A stretch of DNA of 64,000 nucleotides from Bacteroidota bacterium (GTDB lineage Bacteria > Bacteroidota > Bacteroidia > Chitinophagales > Saprospiraceae), in NCBI GenBank assembly GCA_963169455.1, contig CAUJDW010000128.1:99752-163751 (forward strand), written 5' to 3'. The notes under the pieces are model-generated. The model did no database searches, was not told the origin of the DNA, and worked only from the letters and a program-made list of their open reading frames with translations. The position numbers and the translations under genes were made by a program. Shown here piece after piece: positions 14,730 to 24,018 of the stretch; position 1 is the first letter of the stretch; each line of letters opens with the position of its first letter.

Positions 14730-16256
14730 ATGGAGATAGCAACCAAAATAGAACTGCGCCACCTGCGCTATGAAGACTACATGGGGCTGAGGGAGGCCAT
14801 GGCGCGCGCCTACTCGGGCGGGGGGATCACGATCTGGAATAAAAGGAGCATCAAACGGCTGCTCGATATCTTTCCCGAGGGCCAGCTCTGCGTAGTTGTC
14901 GACGGCAAGGTCGCCGCCTGCGCCCTGTCCCTCATCGTCGATTACAAAAAATTTGGCGACAACCACACATACAATCAGATCACGGGCCATGAGAGCTTCA
15001 GCACCCACGACTCCGATGGCGACACTTTATACGGCATCGAGCTGTTCGTCCATCCCGACTACCGCGGGCTGCGCCTGGGGCGCCGCCTCTACGACGCCCG
15101 CAAAGAGTTGTGCGAATCCCTGAACCTGAAGGCTATAATCGCCGGCGGGCGCATCCCCAACTACAAGGATCACTCCGATGAGCTGACGCCCAGGCAGTAT
15201 ATCGAAAAGGTGAAGATGAAGGAGATCTACGACCCCACCCTCACCTTCCAGTTGTCGAACGACTTCCATGTCAGAAAGATCATCAAGCACTACCTGCCCG
15301 AAGACCAGGAGTCCAAGGAGTACGCCACCTTATTGGAATGGAACAACATTTACTTCCAGGAGGAGGAAAAACTGATCAACGCTCCCCGCGACGTGGTGCG
15401 CATCGGCATTGTCCAGTGGCAGATGCGCCTCTTCCGCAACTTCGAGGCGCTGGTTGACCAGGCCGAATATTTCATCGACGCGATCAGCGCCTACAAGGCC
15501 GACTTCATCCTTTTTCCGGAGTTCTTCGAGGCTCCGCTGATGGCCGACTACAACCACCTGGGCGAAGCGCGGGCCATCCGCGAACTGGCGGCCTACACCG
15601 AACCCCTGCGCGACAAATTCATAGAGTTTGCCGTTTCATATAATATCAATATTATCACCGGCAGCATGCCCAAGGTGGAGCCGGACGGCCACCTCTACAA
15701 TGTTTCCTACCTCTGCCGCCGCGACAGCACCTGGGAAAAATATCAGAAGATACACATCACCCCTTCCGAGCGCTCAGCCTGGGGCATGGTGGGCGGCAAA
15801 GAGGTGCGGGTTTTCGATACCGATTGCGGCAAGGTGGGCATCCTCATCTGTTACGATGTGGAATTCCCGGAACTGGGCCGCATCCTGGCTGACCAGGGCA
15901 TGCAGATATTGTTCGTCCCCTTTCTGACCGACACCCAGAACGGCTACAACCGCGTGCGCCTCTGCGCCCAGGCGCGCGCCATCGAAAACGAGTGCTACGT
16001 GGTGCTGGCCGGCTGCGTGGGCAACCTGCCGAAGGTGCATAACATGGACATCAACTACGCCCAGTCGGCCATTTTTACGCCTTCTGACTTTGCCTTCCCC
16101 ACCAATGCCATCCGCGCGGAAGCCACCCCGAATACCGAGATGACCGTCATAGCCGACATCAGCCTCGAGTTGCTGAAGGAACTGCACGAATACGGCAGCG
16201 TGAACACCTTGAAAGACCGCCGCAAGGACCTTTATAAAGTAGTTGTGAAAAAATGA
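14730..16256 (+). CDS. Bifunctional GNAT acetyltransferase / carbon-nitrogen hydrolase
   Basis: A 508-residue two-domain protein. The N-terminal GNAT domain (about residues 1-215) shows the acetyl-CoA loop in HPDYRGLRLGRRLYDARKEL. The C-terminal nitrilase-superfamily domain (about 225-505) has the catalytic triad Glu in FPEFFEAP, Lys in YQKIHITP and Cys in GILICYDVEFPE. The same fusion is known in other bacteria (YhcX-like), with unknown substrate; it may couple amide hydrolysis to N-acetylation. The stop codon overlaps the start of the DUF486 gene (ATGA), and PPK2 follows 17 bp later, giving a three-gene operon. It begins 78 bp after the histidine kinase gene. Confidence 0.93.
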   Translation: MEIATKIELRHLRYEDYMGLREAMARAYSGGGITIWNKRSIKRLLDIFPEGQLCVVVDGKVAACALSLIVDYKKFGDNHTYNQITGHESFSTHDSDGDTLYGIELFVHPDYRGLRLGRRLYDARKELCESLNLKAIIAGGRIPNYKDHSDELTPRQYIEKVKMKEIYDPTLTFQLSNDFHVRKIIKHYLPEDQESKEYATLLEWNNIYFQEEEKLINAPRDVVRIGIVQWQMRLFRNFEALVDQAEYFIDAISAYKADFILFPEFFEAPLMADYNHLGEARAIRELAAYTEPLRDKFIEFAVSYNINIITGSMPKVEPDGHLYNVSYLCRRDSTWEKYQKIHITPSERSAWGMVGGKEVRVFDTDCGKVGILICYDVEFPELGRILADQGMQILFVPFLTDTQNGYNRVRLCAQARAIENECYVVLAGCVGNLPKVHNMDINYAQSAIFTPSDFAFPTNAIRAEATPNTEMTVIADISLELLKELHEYGSVNTLKDRRKDLYKVVVKK

Positions 16257-16624
16257 AAAACGCTTTGCTGGCCATTGGGCTGCTCATCCTGTCCAATGCC
16301 TTTATGACCCTGGCCTGGTACGGGCACCTCAAATTCAAGGACATCAGGTGGCTGGAAAATGTTGGGCTGTTCGGCATTGTCCTCATCAGCTGGGGTATCG
16401 CCTTTTTCGAGTATTGCCTGCAGGTGCCCGCCAACCGGCTTGGGTATCAGCAGTACGGCGGCCCTTTTTCGCTGGTGCAGCTTAAGGTATTACAGGAAGT
16501 CATCACCCTGACGGTGTTCCTGGTTTTTGCGCTGCTGTTTTTCAAAACGGAGTCCTTTCGCTGGAACCACCTCGCAGGTTTTGCCTTCCTGGTGCTTGCA
16601 GTGTATTTCATATTCAAGAAGTAG
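16253..16624 (+). CDS. DMT-superfamily small membrane protein (DUF486)
   Basis: A 123-residue integral membrane protein with four hydrophobic helices (NALLAIGLLILSNAFMTLAW; VGLFGIVLISWGIAFFEY; VLQEVITLTVFLVFALLFF; LAGFAFLVLAVYFIF). The segments WYGHLKF, FFEYCLQVPANRLGYQQ and SLVQLKVLQEVITL are hallmarks of DUF486, related to drug/metabolite transporters. The function is unknown. It overlaps the upstream gene by four bases (ATGA) and lies 17 bp from ppk2, consistent with translational coupling in an operon. Confidence 0.9.
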   Translation: MKNALLAIGLLILSNAFMTLAWYGHLKFKDIRWLENVGLFGIVLISWGIAFFEYCLQVPANRLGYQQYGGPFSLVQLKVLQEVITLTVFLVFALLFFKTESFRWNHLAGFAFLVLAVYFIFKK

Positions 16625-16641
16625 CGCTAATTCCGACAACT

Positions 16642-17451
16642 ATGGAGCAGAATTTCCCCATCGTTCCCGGGCAGGACGAAGTATTCGACAGGCAGGTTCT
16701 GCAGCACTACAGCATCAACCCTGCCTATGTGCACGACCTCTATTTCCTGCAGGTGGAGTTGCTGAAACTACAGAAACACATTTTTGAGAAAGGCATGCGC
16801 CTGGCCATCATTTTCGAAGGCCGCGACACGGCGGGCAAGGGGGGCGCCATATTTCGCTTTTCCCAGTTCCTCAACCCCCGCCACTACAGGGTCGTGGCCC
16901 TGGGCAAGCCCTCCGAGGTGGAAAAAGGCCAGTGGTACTTCCAGCGATACATCCAGGAACTGCCCAATGCCGGCGAGATCGTCCTGTTCGACCGCAGCTG
17001 GTACAACCGGGCCGTGGTAGAGCCGGTGATGGGTTTCTGCACCCCGCAACAGTACGAGCTGTTCATGCAGCAGGCGCCGCTTTTCGAAAAAATGATCATC
17101 GATGACGGCATCATCCTGATCAAGTTCTGGTTTTCCATCGATATGGAAGTGCAGCGCCACCGCATCGAAGACCGCCTCACCGACCCGCTCAAGCAGTGGA
17201 AAGTAAGCCCGATCGACCTGCTGGCCCAGGAAAAGTGGGACGAATTCACCAAATACAAAAACCTCATGTACGAACGCACCTCCATGCCCTACAGCCCCTG
17301 GGTAGTCATTAAAGGGAATATCCGCGAGGTGGCGCGCATAGCCGCCATGCGGTATGTGCTCAACAAGATAGAGTATGAGGGCAAATCGGGTGAAATGGGG
17401 CCTCCCGCCCCGGAAATACTGAAAGCGTACCTGCCGGAAAAGAAGCCGTGA
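16642..17451 (+). CDS. ppk2: Polyphosphate kinase 2 family protein
   Basis: A 269-residue single-domain PPK2 that transfers phosphate between polyphosphate and nucleoside diphosphates or monophosphates. Walker A is FEGRDTAGKGG (residues 59-69), Walker B is IVLFDRSWYNRA (113-124), and the lid-region arginines lie in HYRVVALGKP and EVQRHRIEDRL. Single-domain length and the FDRSWYNRAVVEPVMGFC motif fit class I PPK2 (ADP/GDP phosphorylation), but the class cannot be fixed by eye. Third gene of the operon with the GNAT-nitrilase and DUF486 genes. No exopolyphosphatase or ppk1 is seen nearby. Confidence 0.93.
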   Translation: MEQNFPIVPGQDEVFDRQVLQHYSINPAYVHDLYFLQVELLKLQKHIFEKGMRLAIIFEGRDTAGKGGAIFRFSQFLNPRHYRVVALGKPSEVEKGQWYFQRYIQELPNAGEIVLFDRSWYNRAVVEPVMGFCTPQQYELFMQQAPLFEKMIIDDGIILIKFWFSIDMEVQRHRIEDRLTDPLKQWKVSPIDLLAQEKWDEFTKYKNLMYERTSMPYSPWVVIKGNIREVARIAAMRYVLNKIEYEGKSGEMGPPAPEILKAYLPEKKP

Positions 17452-17604
17452 ATTGATTTTTGATGCGCGCTAAGTAGTTGGGCACATAAGGCTGGAATAG
17501 TGGATTGGGGCTATGCGTAAGCTACAGTTCCGTAAGCTGCGATGCATTACTCCAAAGCTCCATCTATCCAACACTCCACCCCAATGGACTTTCCGGACCA
17601 GCCT

Positions 17605-17672
17605 CAACAATATAATAATATAGCAATATAGCAATATAGCAATATAACAATATAGCAATATAACAATATAAC
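17605..17672. repeat. Tandem array of an 8-bp unit, CAATATAG (inverse GCTATATT)
   Basis: Eight units of the form CAATATAG or CAATATAA lie in the ppk2-mtnA convergent gap. The minus-strand unit GCTATATT differs by one base from the GCTATATG unit of the array at 9680-9819. The rest of the 295-bp gap shows no gene; a minus-strand open frame through it (Leu-Tyr-Cys-Tyr-Ile repeats) is a by-product of the repeat. Confidence 0.85.
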
Positions 17673-17746
17673 CCCAGCCCCGGGAACAAGGCTATTGACG
17701 CCGTATTTCCAAAGCAGTATGAGTTACAACAAATGTGTCCAACTTC

Positions 17747-18856
17747 TTACTTGGCCTCCGGGAACATTTTGAGGATGCTGCGCTCCGAAGCCCGGCATAT
17801 CCCCCTTTCCGTGATCAGCCCCGTCACCAGCCGGGCGGGCGTCACGTCGAAGGCGTAATTGGCTGCCGGGCTGCCCTGCGGGCTGATGCGCACCTTGTAT
17901 ATCTTGCCGTTAAACCAGCCGAACACATAGCTGACTTCATCGGGGTTGCGCTCTTCGATGGGAATTTCCCGGAGCCCGTCGCGGAGGCTGAAATCGAAGG
18001 AAGAGGAGGGCAGCGCAACGAAAAAGGGCACCTCGTTGTCTTTTGCAGCCAGGGCCTTCAGATAGGTGCCGACCTTGTTGGCCACATCGCCCCGCCGCGT
18101 GGTGCGGTCGCTGCCCACGAGCACCATGTCCACCTTGCCGTGTTGCATGAGGTGCCCGCCGGTATTATCCGTGATCACCGTATGGGGAACCCCGTGTTGC
18201 AGCAATTCGAAGGCGGTCAGGTTTGAGCCCTGGTTGCGGGGGCGCGTTTCATCCACCCAGACATGCAGGCTGATACCCGCATCGTGAGCGGCGTAGATGG
18301 GTGCAGTAGCCGTTCCATAGTCGATACAGGCGAGCCAGCCGGCATTGCAATGGGTCAGGATATGGACGGTTTTACCCTTTTTCTTTTTGCTGATGTCTCT
18401 GATAAGCTCCAGGCCGTGCTGGCCGATGAGCCGGCAGTGTTGCACGCTCTCCTCCGCGATCTTATTTGCCTCCCGCAAAGCGGCATCCGTCATGCCGGCC
18501 AGCTTGTCCTCCTTTTCGACAACGGCAAGCACCCTGCCGACGGCATGGGCGAGGTTGGCGGCGGTGGGCCTGGTGTCCAGGAGCAATTGGGCGGAACTGG
18601 AAATATACTCCCAGATGTTGGACAGCCCTTCCGGGGGAGACAGGAGCGCCAGATACAGGCCGTAGGCTGCCGCAGAGCCGATCAGGGGCGCACCCCTGAG
18701 GTGCATTTCCCGGATGGCGCGGGCTACCTCTTCGACGGTGCGCATATCCTCGATGTGGAACTCATGGGGAAGATACCGCTGGTCGATGGCCTGCAGAACG
18801 TCAGGGTTGCCTTCCTTCAGCCAGATAGTCCGATAGTGCGTACCGTTTATTTTCAT
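17747..18856 (-). CDS. mtnA: S-methyl-5-thioribose-1-phosphate isomerase
   Basis: A 369-residue enzyme of the methionine salvage pathway that isomerises methylthioribose-1-phosphate to methylthioribulose-1-phosphate. Family motifs are EMHLRGAPLIGSAAAYG, the catalytic-cysteine region THCNAGWLACIDYGTA, and the catalytic-aspartate region LVGSDRTTRRGDVANKVGTY. The C-terminal DVTPARLVTGLITERG is diagnostic for the MtnA/eIF2B-like superfamily. It is slightly longer than the usual 340-350 residues. No other salvage gene is adjacent, so it stands alone; its ATG is at 18856. Closely related ribose-1,5-bisphosphate isomerases share the fold, so the assignment rests on the overall motif match. Confidence 0.93.
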   Translation of the reverse strand: MKINGTHYRTIWLKEGNPDVLQAIDQRYLPHEFHIEDMRTVEEVARAIREMHLRGAPLIGSAAAYGLYLALLSPPEGLSNIWEYISSSAQLLLDTRPTAANLAHAVGRVLAVVEKEDKLAGMTDAALREANKIAEESVQHCRLIGQHGLELIRDISKKKKGKTVHILTHCNAGWLACIDYGTATAPIYAAHDAGISLHVWVDETRPRNQGSNLTAFELLQHGVPHTVITDNTGGHLMQHGKVDMVLVGSDRTTRRGDVANKVGTYLKALAAKDNEVPFFVALPSSSFDFSLRDGLREIPIEERNPDEVSYVFGWFNGKIYKVRISPQGSPAANYAFDVTPARLVTGLITERGICRASERSILKMFPEAK

Positions 18857-18897
18857 ATATAGGCGTTTTACGTAACTATTCAGGGCTCATTAGCGGC

Positions 18898-18976
18898 CGC
18901 GGGCCTGTAGCCCGCGACACGGGCGAAGCCCCTCCCAAGGCGCTCTGATTATCACTTCGCGGGCCGCATGCCCGCG
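18898..18976. repeat. Paired CGCGGGCC hairpins (BIME-like), copy 2
   Basis: CGCGGGCC-TGTA-GCCCGCG at 18898-18916 and CGCGGGCC-GCAT-GCCCGCG at 18958-18976 are followed by TTCC, exactly as in copy 1. The pair lies in the gap between trkH and mtnA, separated by 41 bp of unrelated sequence. The rest of this 224-bp gap holds nothing recognisable. Confidence 0.7.
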
Positions 18977-19080
18977 TTCCAACCTAAATAGCTGCCGTTT
19001 CACAACAAATGTAGCGGGAATTAAGGACAATACCGGCGGCAAATTGAAGAATTGACAAACATTTAAACCCGCCCGCCGCC

Positions 19081-20532
19081 TCAGTTCGATTTCCAGAAAA
19101 AAGGCGTAAACAGCACCAGGATGGTAAAAATCTCCAGGCGCCCCAGCAACATGAGAAAAGAGAGCACGAACTTGGCCCCGCCGGACAGCCAGGAGAAATT
19201 GTCCACCGGGCCAACCTCGCCGATGCCCGGGCCCACATTGCCCAGGCAGGTGGCCACGGCTCCGATGGCGGTGAGGAAATCCAGGCCCATGGCGGCCATC
19301 ACAATGGAGCCGCCCAGGAAAAGGATGAGGTACAACAGCAGAAAGATAATGATGTGGGTGATGATGCGCCCCGTGACGATCTGCCCGTTCAGCTTTAGCG
19401 GCACGATGGCCCGGGGGTGGATGATGCGCTTGAACTCCAGGAAAGAGTTCTTGAAAAAGACCAGGTGCCTGATGATCTTTATGCCCCCACTGGTGGAACC
19501 CGCACTGGCTCCGACGAACATCAGCACGAAGAAAAGCATGGTCAGGCTGGGGTGCCAGGCCGTATAGTCGGCGGAAACGAAACCCGTAGTCGTGATGATG
19601 GAAACCACCTGGAAAAGGCTGTCGCGAAAGGCCTTTTCCCAGGCCAGGCCGGTATTGGCTTTAACGGCCAGGGCCACGACAACCGACAACAACAGTACGA
19701 GGAAGAGGTAAGCCCGGAATTCGTCGTTCTTCCACACTTTGCCGAACCTGCCCTTCAATCCGAAGTAGATGACCGTAAAATTGGCCCCGGCCAGGAACAT
19801 GAAAAAGATGATGGGATACTGCACGATGGGCTGGTCAAAGGCGGCAAGGCTTGCGTTTCGGGTGGAAAACCCGCCTGTGGACATAGTGGTGAAGGCGTGG
19901 TTGATGGCCTCGTAAAAGCTCATGCCGGCCAGCCAGAGGATACAGGACAGGACGGCAGTAAGCCCCACATAGATCACCCAGAGCCTTTTGGCGGTCTCCT
20001 GGATGCGCGGGTGGAGTTTATCGGATGTAGGGCCCGGCGCTTCCGCCACGAACAGCTCGATGCCGCCGATGCCCAGAAGCGGAAAAATGGCGACAGTCAG
20101 CACGATGATGCCCATGCCGCCGATCCACTGGGTGAGGCTGCGCCAGTACAGAATGCCCTCCGGAGCCGACTCGATATCGTTCAACACGGAGGCCCCGGTG
20201 GTCGTCACGCCCGAAACCGTTTCGAAAAAAGCGCCAGCAATGTCCGGAATGACGCCGCTGAAAAGGTAAGGCAGCATGCTGAACAGCGCCATGGCCAGCC
20301 AGCCCACCGCCACGATGAGATAACCTTCCCGCTTTTTGATGATGTTCTCGCCCCGGAAGGGGAACAGCCAGAACAGCGCGCCGCTGCCCAGGCAGATCAG
20401 GCTCGATTGCAACAGGGGCGCCGCATCCCCGCTCCGGAAATAAAAGGAAACCGGAAGCCCTGTCAGCATAAGCCCTCCGATCATGAGGAGGAGCACAGCG
20501 ATGACCCGCGCAATCGGGCGAATGTTGATCAT
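19081..20532 (-). CDS. trkH: Trk-type potassium uptake membrane subunit
   Basis: A 483-residue inner-membrane protein that forms the K+ translocation pore. Four repeated pore-loop regions are visible, with filter-like segments TTTGASVLN, STGGFSTRN, ITTTGFVSADY and LGNVGPGIGEVGP. Numerous hydrophobic helices and the SAGSTSGGIKIIRHLVFFK segment are typical of TrkH/KtrB proteins. It lies three bases downstream of the trkA gene on the minus strand, so the two form an operon encoding the channel and its cytoplasmic gating subunit. Confidence 0.95.
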   Translation of the reverse strand: MINIRPIARVIAVLLLMIGGLMLTGLPVSFYFRSGDAAPLLQSSLICLGSGALFWLFPFRGENIIKKREGYLIVAVGWLAMALFSMLPYLFSGVIPDIAGAFFETVSGVTTTGASVLNDIESAPEGILYWRSLTQWIGGMGIIVLTVAIFPLLGIGGIELFVAEAPGPTSDKLHPRIQETAKRLWVIYVGLTAVLSCILWLAGMSFYEAINHAFTTMSTGGFSTRNASLAAFDQPIVQYPIIFFMFLAGANFTVIYFGLKGRFGKVWKNDEFRAYLFLVLLLSVVVALAVKANTGLAWEKAFRDSLFQVVSIITTTGFVSADYTAWHPSLTMLFFVLMFVGASAGSTSGGIKIIRHLVFFKNSFLEFKRIIHPRAIVPLKLNGQIVTGRIITHIIIFLLLYLILFLGGSIVMAAMGLDFLTAIGAVATCLGNVGPGIGEVGPVDNFSWLSGGAKFVLSFLMLLGRLEIFTILVLFTPFFWKSN

Positions 20533-20535
20533 GGG

Positions 20536-21876
20536 CTAGTGAAACAGTTTTTCCAGTTTGTTAATCGCTTCCGGAAGTGCGAAAATGACGACCTTGTCAT
20601 TTAGCTGCAATTGAAATTCTCCATCCGGAATGAAGGCCTCTTCTCCGCGAATGACGCCGCCAATCAGGGCCATCTTCGGAAAGTGCAGGTCCTTGATAGG
20701 TTTTTTGGTGATCTGGTTCGATTTGTGCACCACATACTCGATAATTTCCGCATCCACTCCGTGCAGGCTGGTGATGGCCTCCACCTGCCCTTTGCGCACA
20801 AAACGGAAAATGTTGTTGGCGGCAATGAGCTTTTTGTTGATCAGTGTGTCGACCCCGATATTCTGAGAAATGTGAATGTATTCCTTGTTCTCCACCTGGG
20901 CGATGGTCTTGTACACGCCGTGGTTTTTGGCGGTGAGGCTGGCGATGATATTGGTCTCCGAGTTGTCCGACAGGGCGACAAAGGCATCCATGCGGCTGAG
21001 GCCCTCCTCTTCCAGCAGTTCGATATTGCTGGGTTCTCCGTTAATGATGAGGGTGTTGTTGAGCTGTTCGGATATCCACTTGCAGCGGTCCTTGTCCTTT
21101 TCGATGAGGGTGACGTTGTATTCGTCTTCCAGGCGTTTGGCCGTGGCGATGCCCAGGTCGGTCCCGCCCAGGATCATCACGTTCTTCACCCTGATCTTTT
21201 TTTTGCCGACCAGGCTGATCAGGCGGTCGGTGTTGTCTTTGCGGGTGATGAAATAGATGTGGTCATTTCGCCGGAGAATGGTATCTCCCCGCGGTATGAT
21301 GGTGCGGTGGCCGCGCAGGATGGCGATGGGCCGAAGCGTCAGGTCCGTCTCGATGCCGTGGATGTCAACGATATGTTTGTTGACCAGCGGTGAGTTCTCG
21401 TCCAGAGTGACGCCGATGAGGTTGATCTTGCCCTCTTCGAACTCGAAGTGGTCGGTAAAGGTGCACTCCCGGATGAGGCGGTAAATCTCCCCTGCGGCCA
21501 GCATGGTAGGGGAAATGAGGGAGTCAATGCCCAGTTCCCGGAACAGGTTCCGCTGCCCTTCTTCCAGGTATTCCTGGTTGTTTACCCGTGCAATGGCCTG
21601 CCGGGCGCCCATTTTCTTGGCCAGAATGGCCGTCACGAGGTTGTTTTTTTCCGATGTGGTAACGGCCAGCACCAGCTTGGCCCGGCCGATGCCGGCTTGT
21701 TCCAGGATGTCGATGGAGGAGGAATCGCCCCGGATAGTCATCACGTCGAGGTGGGTGGAAGCATAATCCAGCACTTCCTGGTTGGAGTCGATCAGGACGA
21801 TGTCCTGGTTTTCGCAAACAAGCAGTTCAGCCAGGTGGAACCCCACATCTCCGGCTCCTGCAATTACAATTTTCAT
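20536..21876 (-). CDS. trkA: Trk potassium uptake regulatory subunit (two RCK domains)
   Basis: A 446-residue cytoplasmic NAD-binding gating subunit of the Trk system. Two Rossmann RCK-N domains are seen: KIVIAGAGDVGFHLAELL at residues 2-19 with GDSSSIDILEQAG, and NVMILGGTDLGIATAKRL near 233-250 with NGEPSNIELLEEEG. Each is followed by an RCK-C (TrkA-C) domain, for instance VTLDENSPLVNKHIVDI. Full length for TrkA. It is upstream of trkH in a tightly spaced operon (3 bp). Confidence 0.95.
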   Translation of the reverse strand: MKIVIAGAGDVGFHLAELLVCENQDIVLIDSNQEVLDYASTHLDVMTIRGDSSSIDILEQAGIGRAKLVLAVTTSEKNNLVTAILAKKMGARQAIARVNNQEYLEEGQRNLFRELGIDSLISPTMLAAGEIYRLIRECTFTDHFEFEEGKINLIGVTLDENSPLVNKHIVDIHGIETDLTLRPIAILRGHRTIIPRGDTILRRNDHIYFITRKDNTDRLISLVGKKKIRVKNVMILGGTDLGIATAKRLEDEYNVTLIEKDKDRCKWISEQLNNTLIINGEPSNIELLEEEGLSRMDAFVALSDNSETNIIASLTAKNHGVYKTIAQVENKEYIHISQNIGVDTLINKKLIAANNIFRFVRKGQVEAITSLHGVDAEIIEYVVHKSNQITKKPIKDLHFPKMALIGGVIRGEEAFIPDGEFQLQLNDKVVIFALPEAINKLEKLFH

Positions 21877-22006
21877 TGCTATTAAAGGTTTAGCACCGAA
21901 AAGTACACAGAAACAGGCAGGAAAACTACCTGCACAAGCAACAAATCTTCTCTAAATTGCTTTCCAGATTATGGGTTTACGAATCTGACAATAAATTGTA
22001 CATTCC

Positions 22007-22459
22007 ATGAAAATACTGATGGTTTGCCTGGGTAATATCTGCCGCTCACCGCTGGCGGAAGGCATCATGCGGAATAAAGTGGCCGAAAAGGGGCTGAACT
22101 GGGAGGTGGACTCTGCCGGAACCGGTTTCTGGCACATCGGCGAATCGCCGGACCCGCGCTCGGTACTCACTGCCCGCAAATACGGGCTCGACATCACAAG
22201 CCAGCGCGCCCGCCAGATCAAACCGCACGACCTGGACCATTTCGACCTCATCCTGGCTATGGACGAATCCAACTACCGGGATATCCTGCGCCTGGCCTAT
22301 TCCGAACAGCAGCAGCAAAAGGTAGCCATGATCCTCAATTACGTCCATCCGGGCCACAACCGCAGTGTGCCCGACCCTTACTGGGATGACGACGGCTTCG
22401 ACCAGGTGTACCGGATGCTCACTGAAGCCTGCGAGCGGGTCATCGACGCCCATAGCTGA
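22007..22459 (+). CDS. Low-molecular-weight protein-tyrosine phosphatase
   Basis: A 150-residue cytoplasmic phosphatase. The active-site loop CLGNICRS (Cys6 to Arg12-Ser13 of MKILMVCLGNICRSPLAEG, counting approximately) matches CX5RS at the N-terminus. The general-acid aspartate is in VPDPYWDDDGFD. In bacteria these enzymes dephosphorylate tyrosine kinases or other phosphoproteins, often linked to polysaccharide export, but no such genes are next to it. It is divergent from trkA and convergent with glyA. Confidence 0.93.
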   Translation: MKILMVCLGNICRSPLAEGIMRNKVAEKGLNWEVDSAGTGFWHIGESPDPRSVLTARKYGLDITSQRARQIKPHDLDHFDLILAMDESNYRDILRLAYSEQQQQKVAMILNYVHPGHNRSVPDPYWDDDGFDQVYRMLTEACERVIDAHS

Positions 22460-22476
22460 GGTTTGGCCGGCGCGGG

Positions 22477-23766
22477 TCAGGCGTGTATTTTTATTTCTTC
22501 GTACAGGGGGAATTGTTCCATAAAAGCCCGGGCCTGTTTGCCCGTTTCCGCGATCAGGGCCTCATTCCCGGCATCGGAGATGATGGCGTCCACCCAGCCG
22601 GCGATCTTCCGGCAGTCGTCTTCCCGAAGCCCCCTGCTGGTAATGGCTGCCGTGCCTATCCGGATGCCGGAAGTGATGAAGGGCGACTGGGTGTCGAAGG
22701 GCACCATGTTTTTGTTGACGGTGATATGGGCGCGTTCCAGGGCTTTCTCCGCCACTTTGCCCGTCACGCCTTTTGAGCGCAGGTCGATGAGCATGAGGTG
22801 GTTGTCGGTGCCTCCTGAAATGACCTCGTAGCCTTTTTCGACGAAAGCGCCGGCCATGGCCTGGGCATTGCGGATCACCTGCCTGCCATAGGTTTTGAAT
22901 TCCGGCTGCAGCGCTTCGCCGAAGGCGACGGCTTTGGCGGCGATGACGTGTTCGAGCGGGCCGCCCTGCATCCCCGGGAATACGCCGCTGTTGAGGATGG
23001 CCGACATGGGTATGGGGCTTCCTTTTTTGGTGGCCCGCCCCCAGGGGTTGTCGAAGTCTTCGCCCATCATGATAATGCCGCCGCGCGGCCCCCGGAGGGT
23101 CTTGTGCGTGGTCGATGTGACGATGTGGCAATGCGGCAATGGGTTGTTGAGCAGCCCCGCGGCGATGAGCCCGGCGGGGTGGGCGATATCGGCCAGCAGC
23201 AGCGCCCCCACCTTGTCGGCAATGGCTCGGAAGCGCTCGTAGTCCCAGTCGCGGGCGTAAGCCGATGCGCCGCAGATGATCAGCCTGGGCCTGACGGCCA
23301 GCGCCTTGGCCTCCACTTTATCCATGTCGATGAGCCCGCTTTCTTTTTCCACGCCATAGAAATGCGCTTCGTAAACCATGCCTGAATAATTGACCGGCGA
23401 ACCGTGCGACAGGTGCCCTCCGTGCGAGAGGTCGAAGCCCAGGATGGGGTCGCCGGGCTGGAGCACTGCCAGGAAAACGGCTGCATTGGCCTGCGCGCCC
23501 GAGTGCGGCTGCACGTTGGCGAAGCCGGCGCCAAAGAGCTCCTTCAGCCTGTCGATGGCCAGTTGTTCAATCCGATCCACAATTTCACAACCTCCATAAT
23601 AGCGCTTGCCGGGGTAGCCCTCGGCGTATTTATTGGTCAGGCAACTGCCCATGGCTTCCAGCACCTGCTGGCTGGTGAAGTTTTCGGAAGCGATCAGTTC
23701 AATGCCATGCCGTTGCCGGTTCAACTCTTTCCGGATCAAATCGAATACTACGCGGTCTTTTGCCAT
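22477..23766 (-). CDS. glyA: Serine hydroxymethyltransferase
   Basis: A 429-residue PLP enzyme that interconverts serine and glycine with tetrahydrofolate, feeding one-carbon metabolism. Start set at the ATG at 23766 ([14 protein letters not shown]). Motifs: [24 protein letters not shown], the PLP-lysine region [14 protein letters not shown], and [14 protein letters not shown]. Length is normal. The gene is convergent with the phosphatase gene, with 17 bp between stops. A -7 box with -33 element lies 23 bp upstream. Confidence 0.97.
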   Translation of the reverse strand: MAKDRVVFDLIRKELNRQRHGIELIASENFTSQQVLEAMGSCLTNKYAEGYPGKRYYGGCEIVDRIEQLAIDRLKELFGAGFANVQPHSGAQANAAVFLAVLQPGDPILGFDLSHGGHLSHGSPVNYSGMVYEAHFYGVEKESGLIDMDKVEAKALAVRPRLIICGASAYARDWDYERFRAIADKVGALLLADIAHPAGLIAAGLLNNPLPHCHIVTSTTHKTLRGPRGGIIMMGEDFDNPWGRATKKGSPIPMSAILNSGVFPGMQGGPLEHVIAAKAVAFGEALQPEFKTYGRQVIRNAQAMAGAFVEKGYEVISGGTDNHLMLIDLRSKGVTGKVAEKALERAHITVNKNMVPFDTQSPFITSGIRIGTAAITSRGLREDDCRKIAGWVDAIISDAGNEALIAETGKQARAFMEQFPLYEEIKIHA

Positions 23767-23788
23767 GTGTGAGGTGATTATTGTGGCG

Positions 23789-23816
23789 CAAAAATACAAT
23801 AAATCCCCGAAGCAAA
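23789..23816 (-). promoter_or_regulatory. Promoter for glyA
   Basis: On the minus strand TTTG (23813-23816) and TATTTTTG (23789-23796) are separated by 16 bp, matching the Bacteroidota consensus. The transcript would start close to 23782, giving a short leader. Confidence 0.6.
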
Positions 23817-24018
23817 GCTTTTATTAATCCCGGAGATGTTAACGCCCGACAGGGTTCAAAAAGATATTTCTTTCTTTCGGCCAAAGAGATGGCATTTTTT
23901 GAAACCTCCACCCCCCATGGCCGGTATATATTGCAGGTTAGGCCAAAAGCGCCCAAGGTTGCAGGATGGGCCGCCAGTGTTGGAGGCGGCTTTTCGGAAT
24001 AAAAAAACAAGTCAATTG

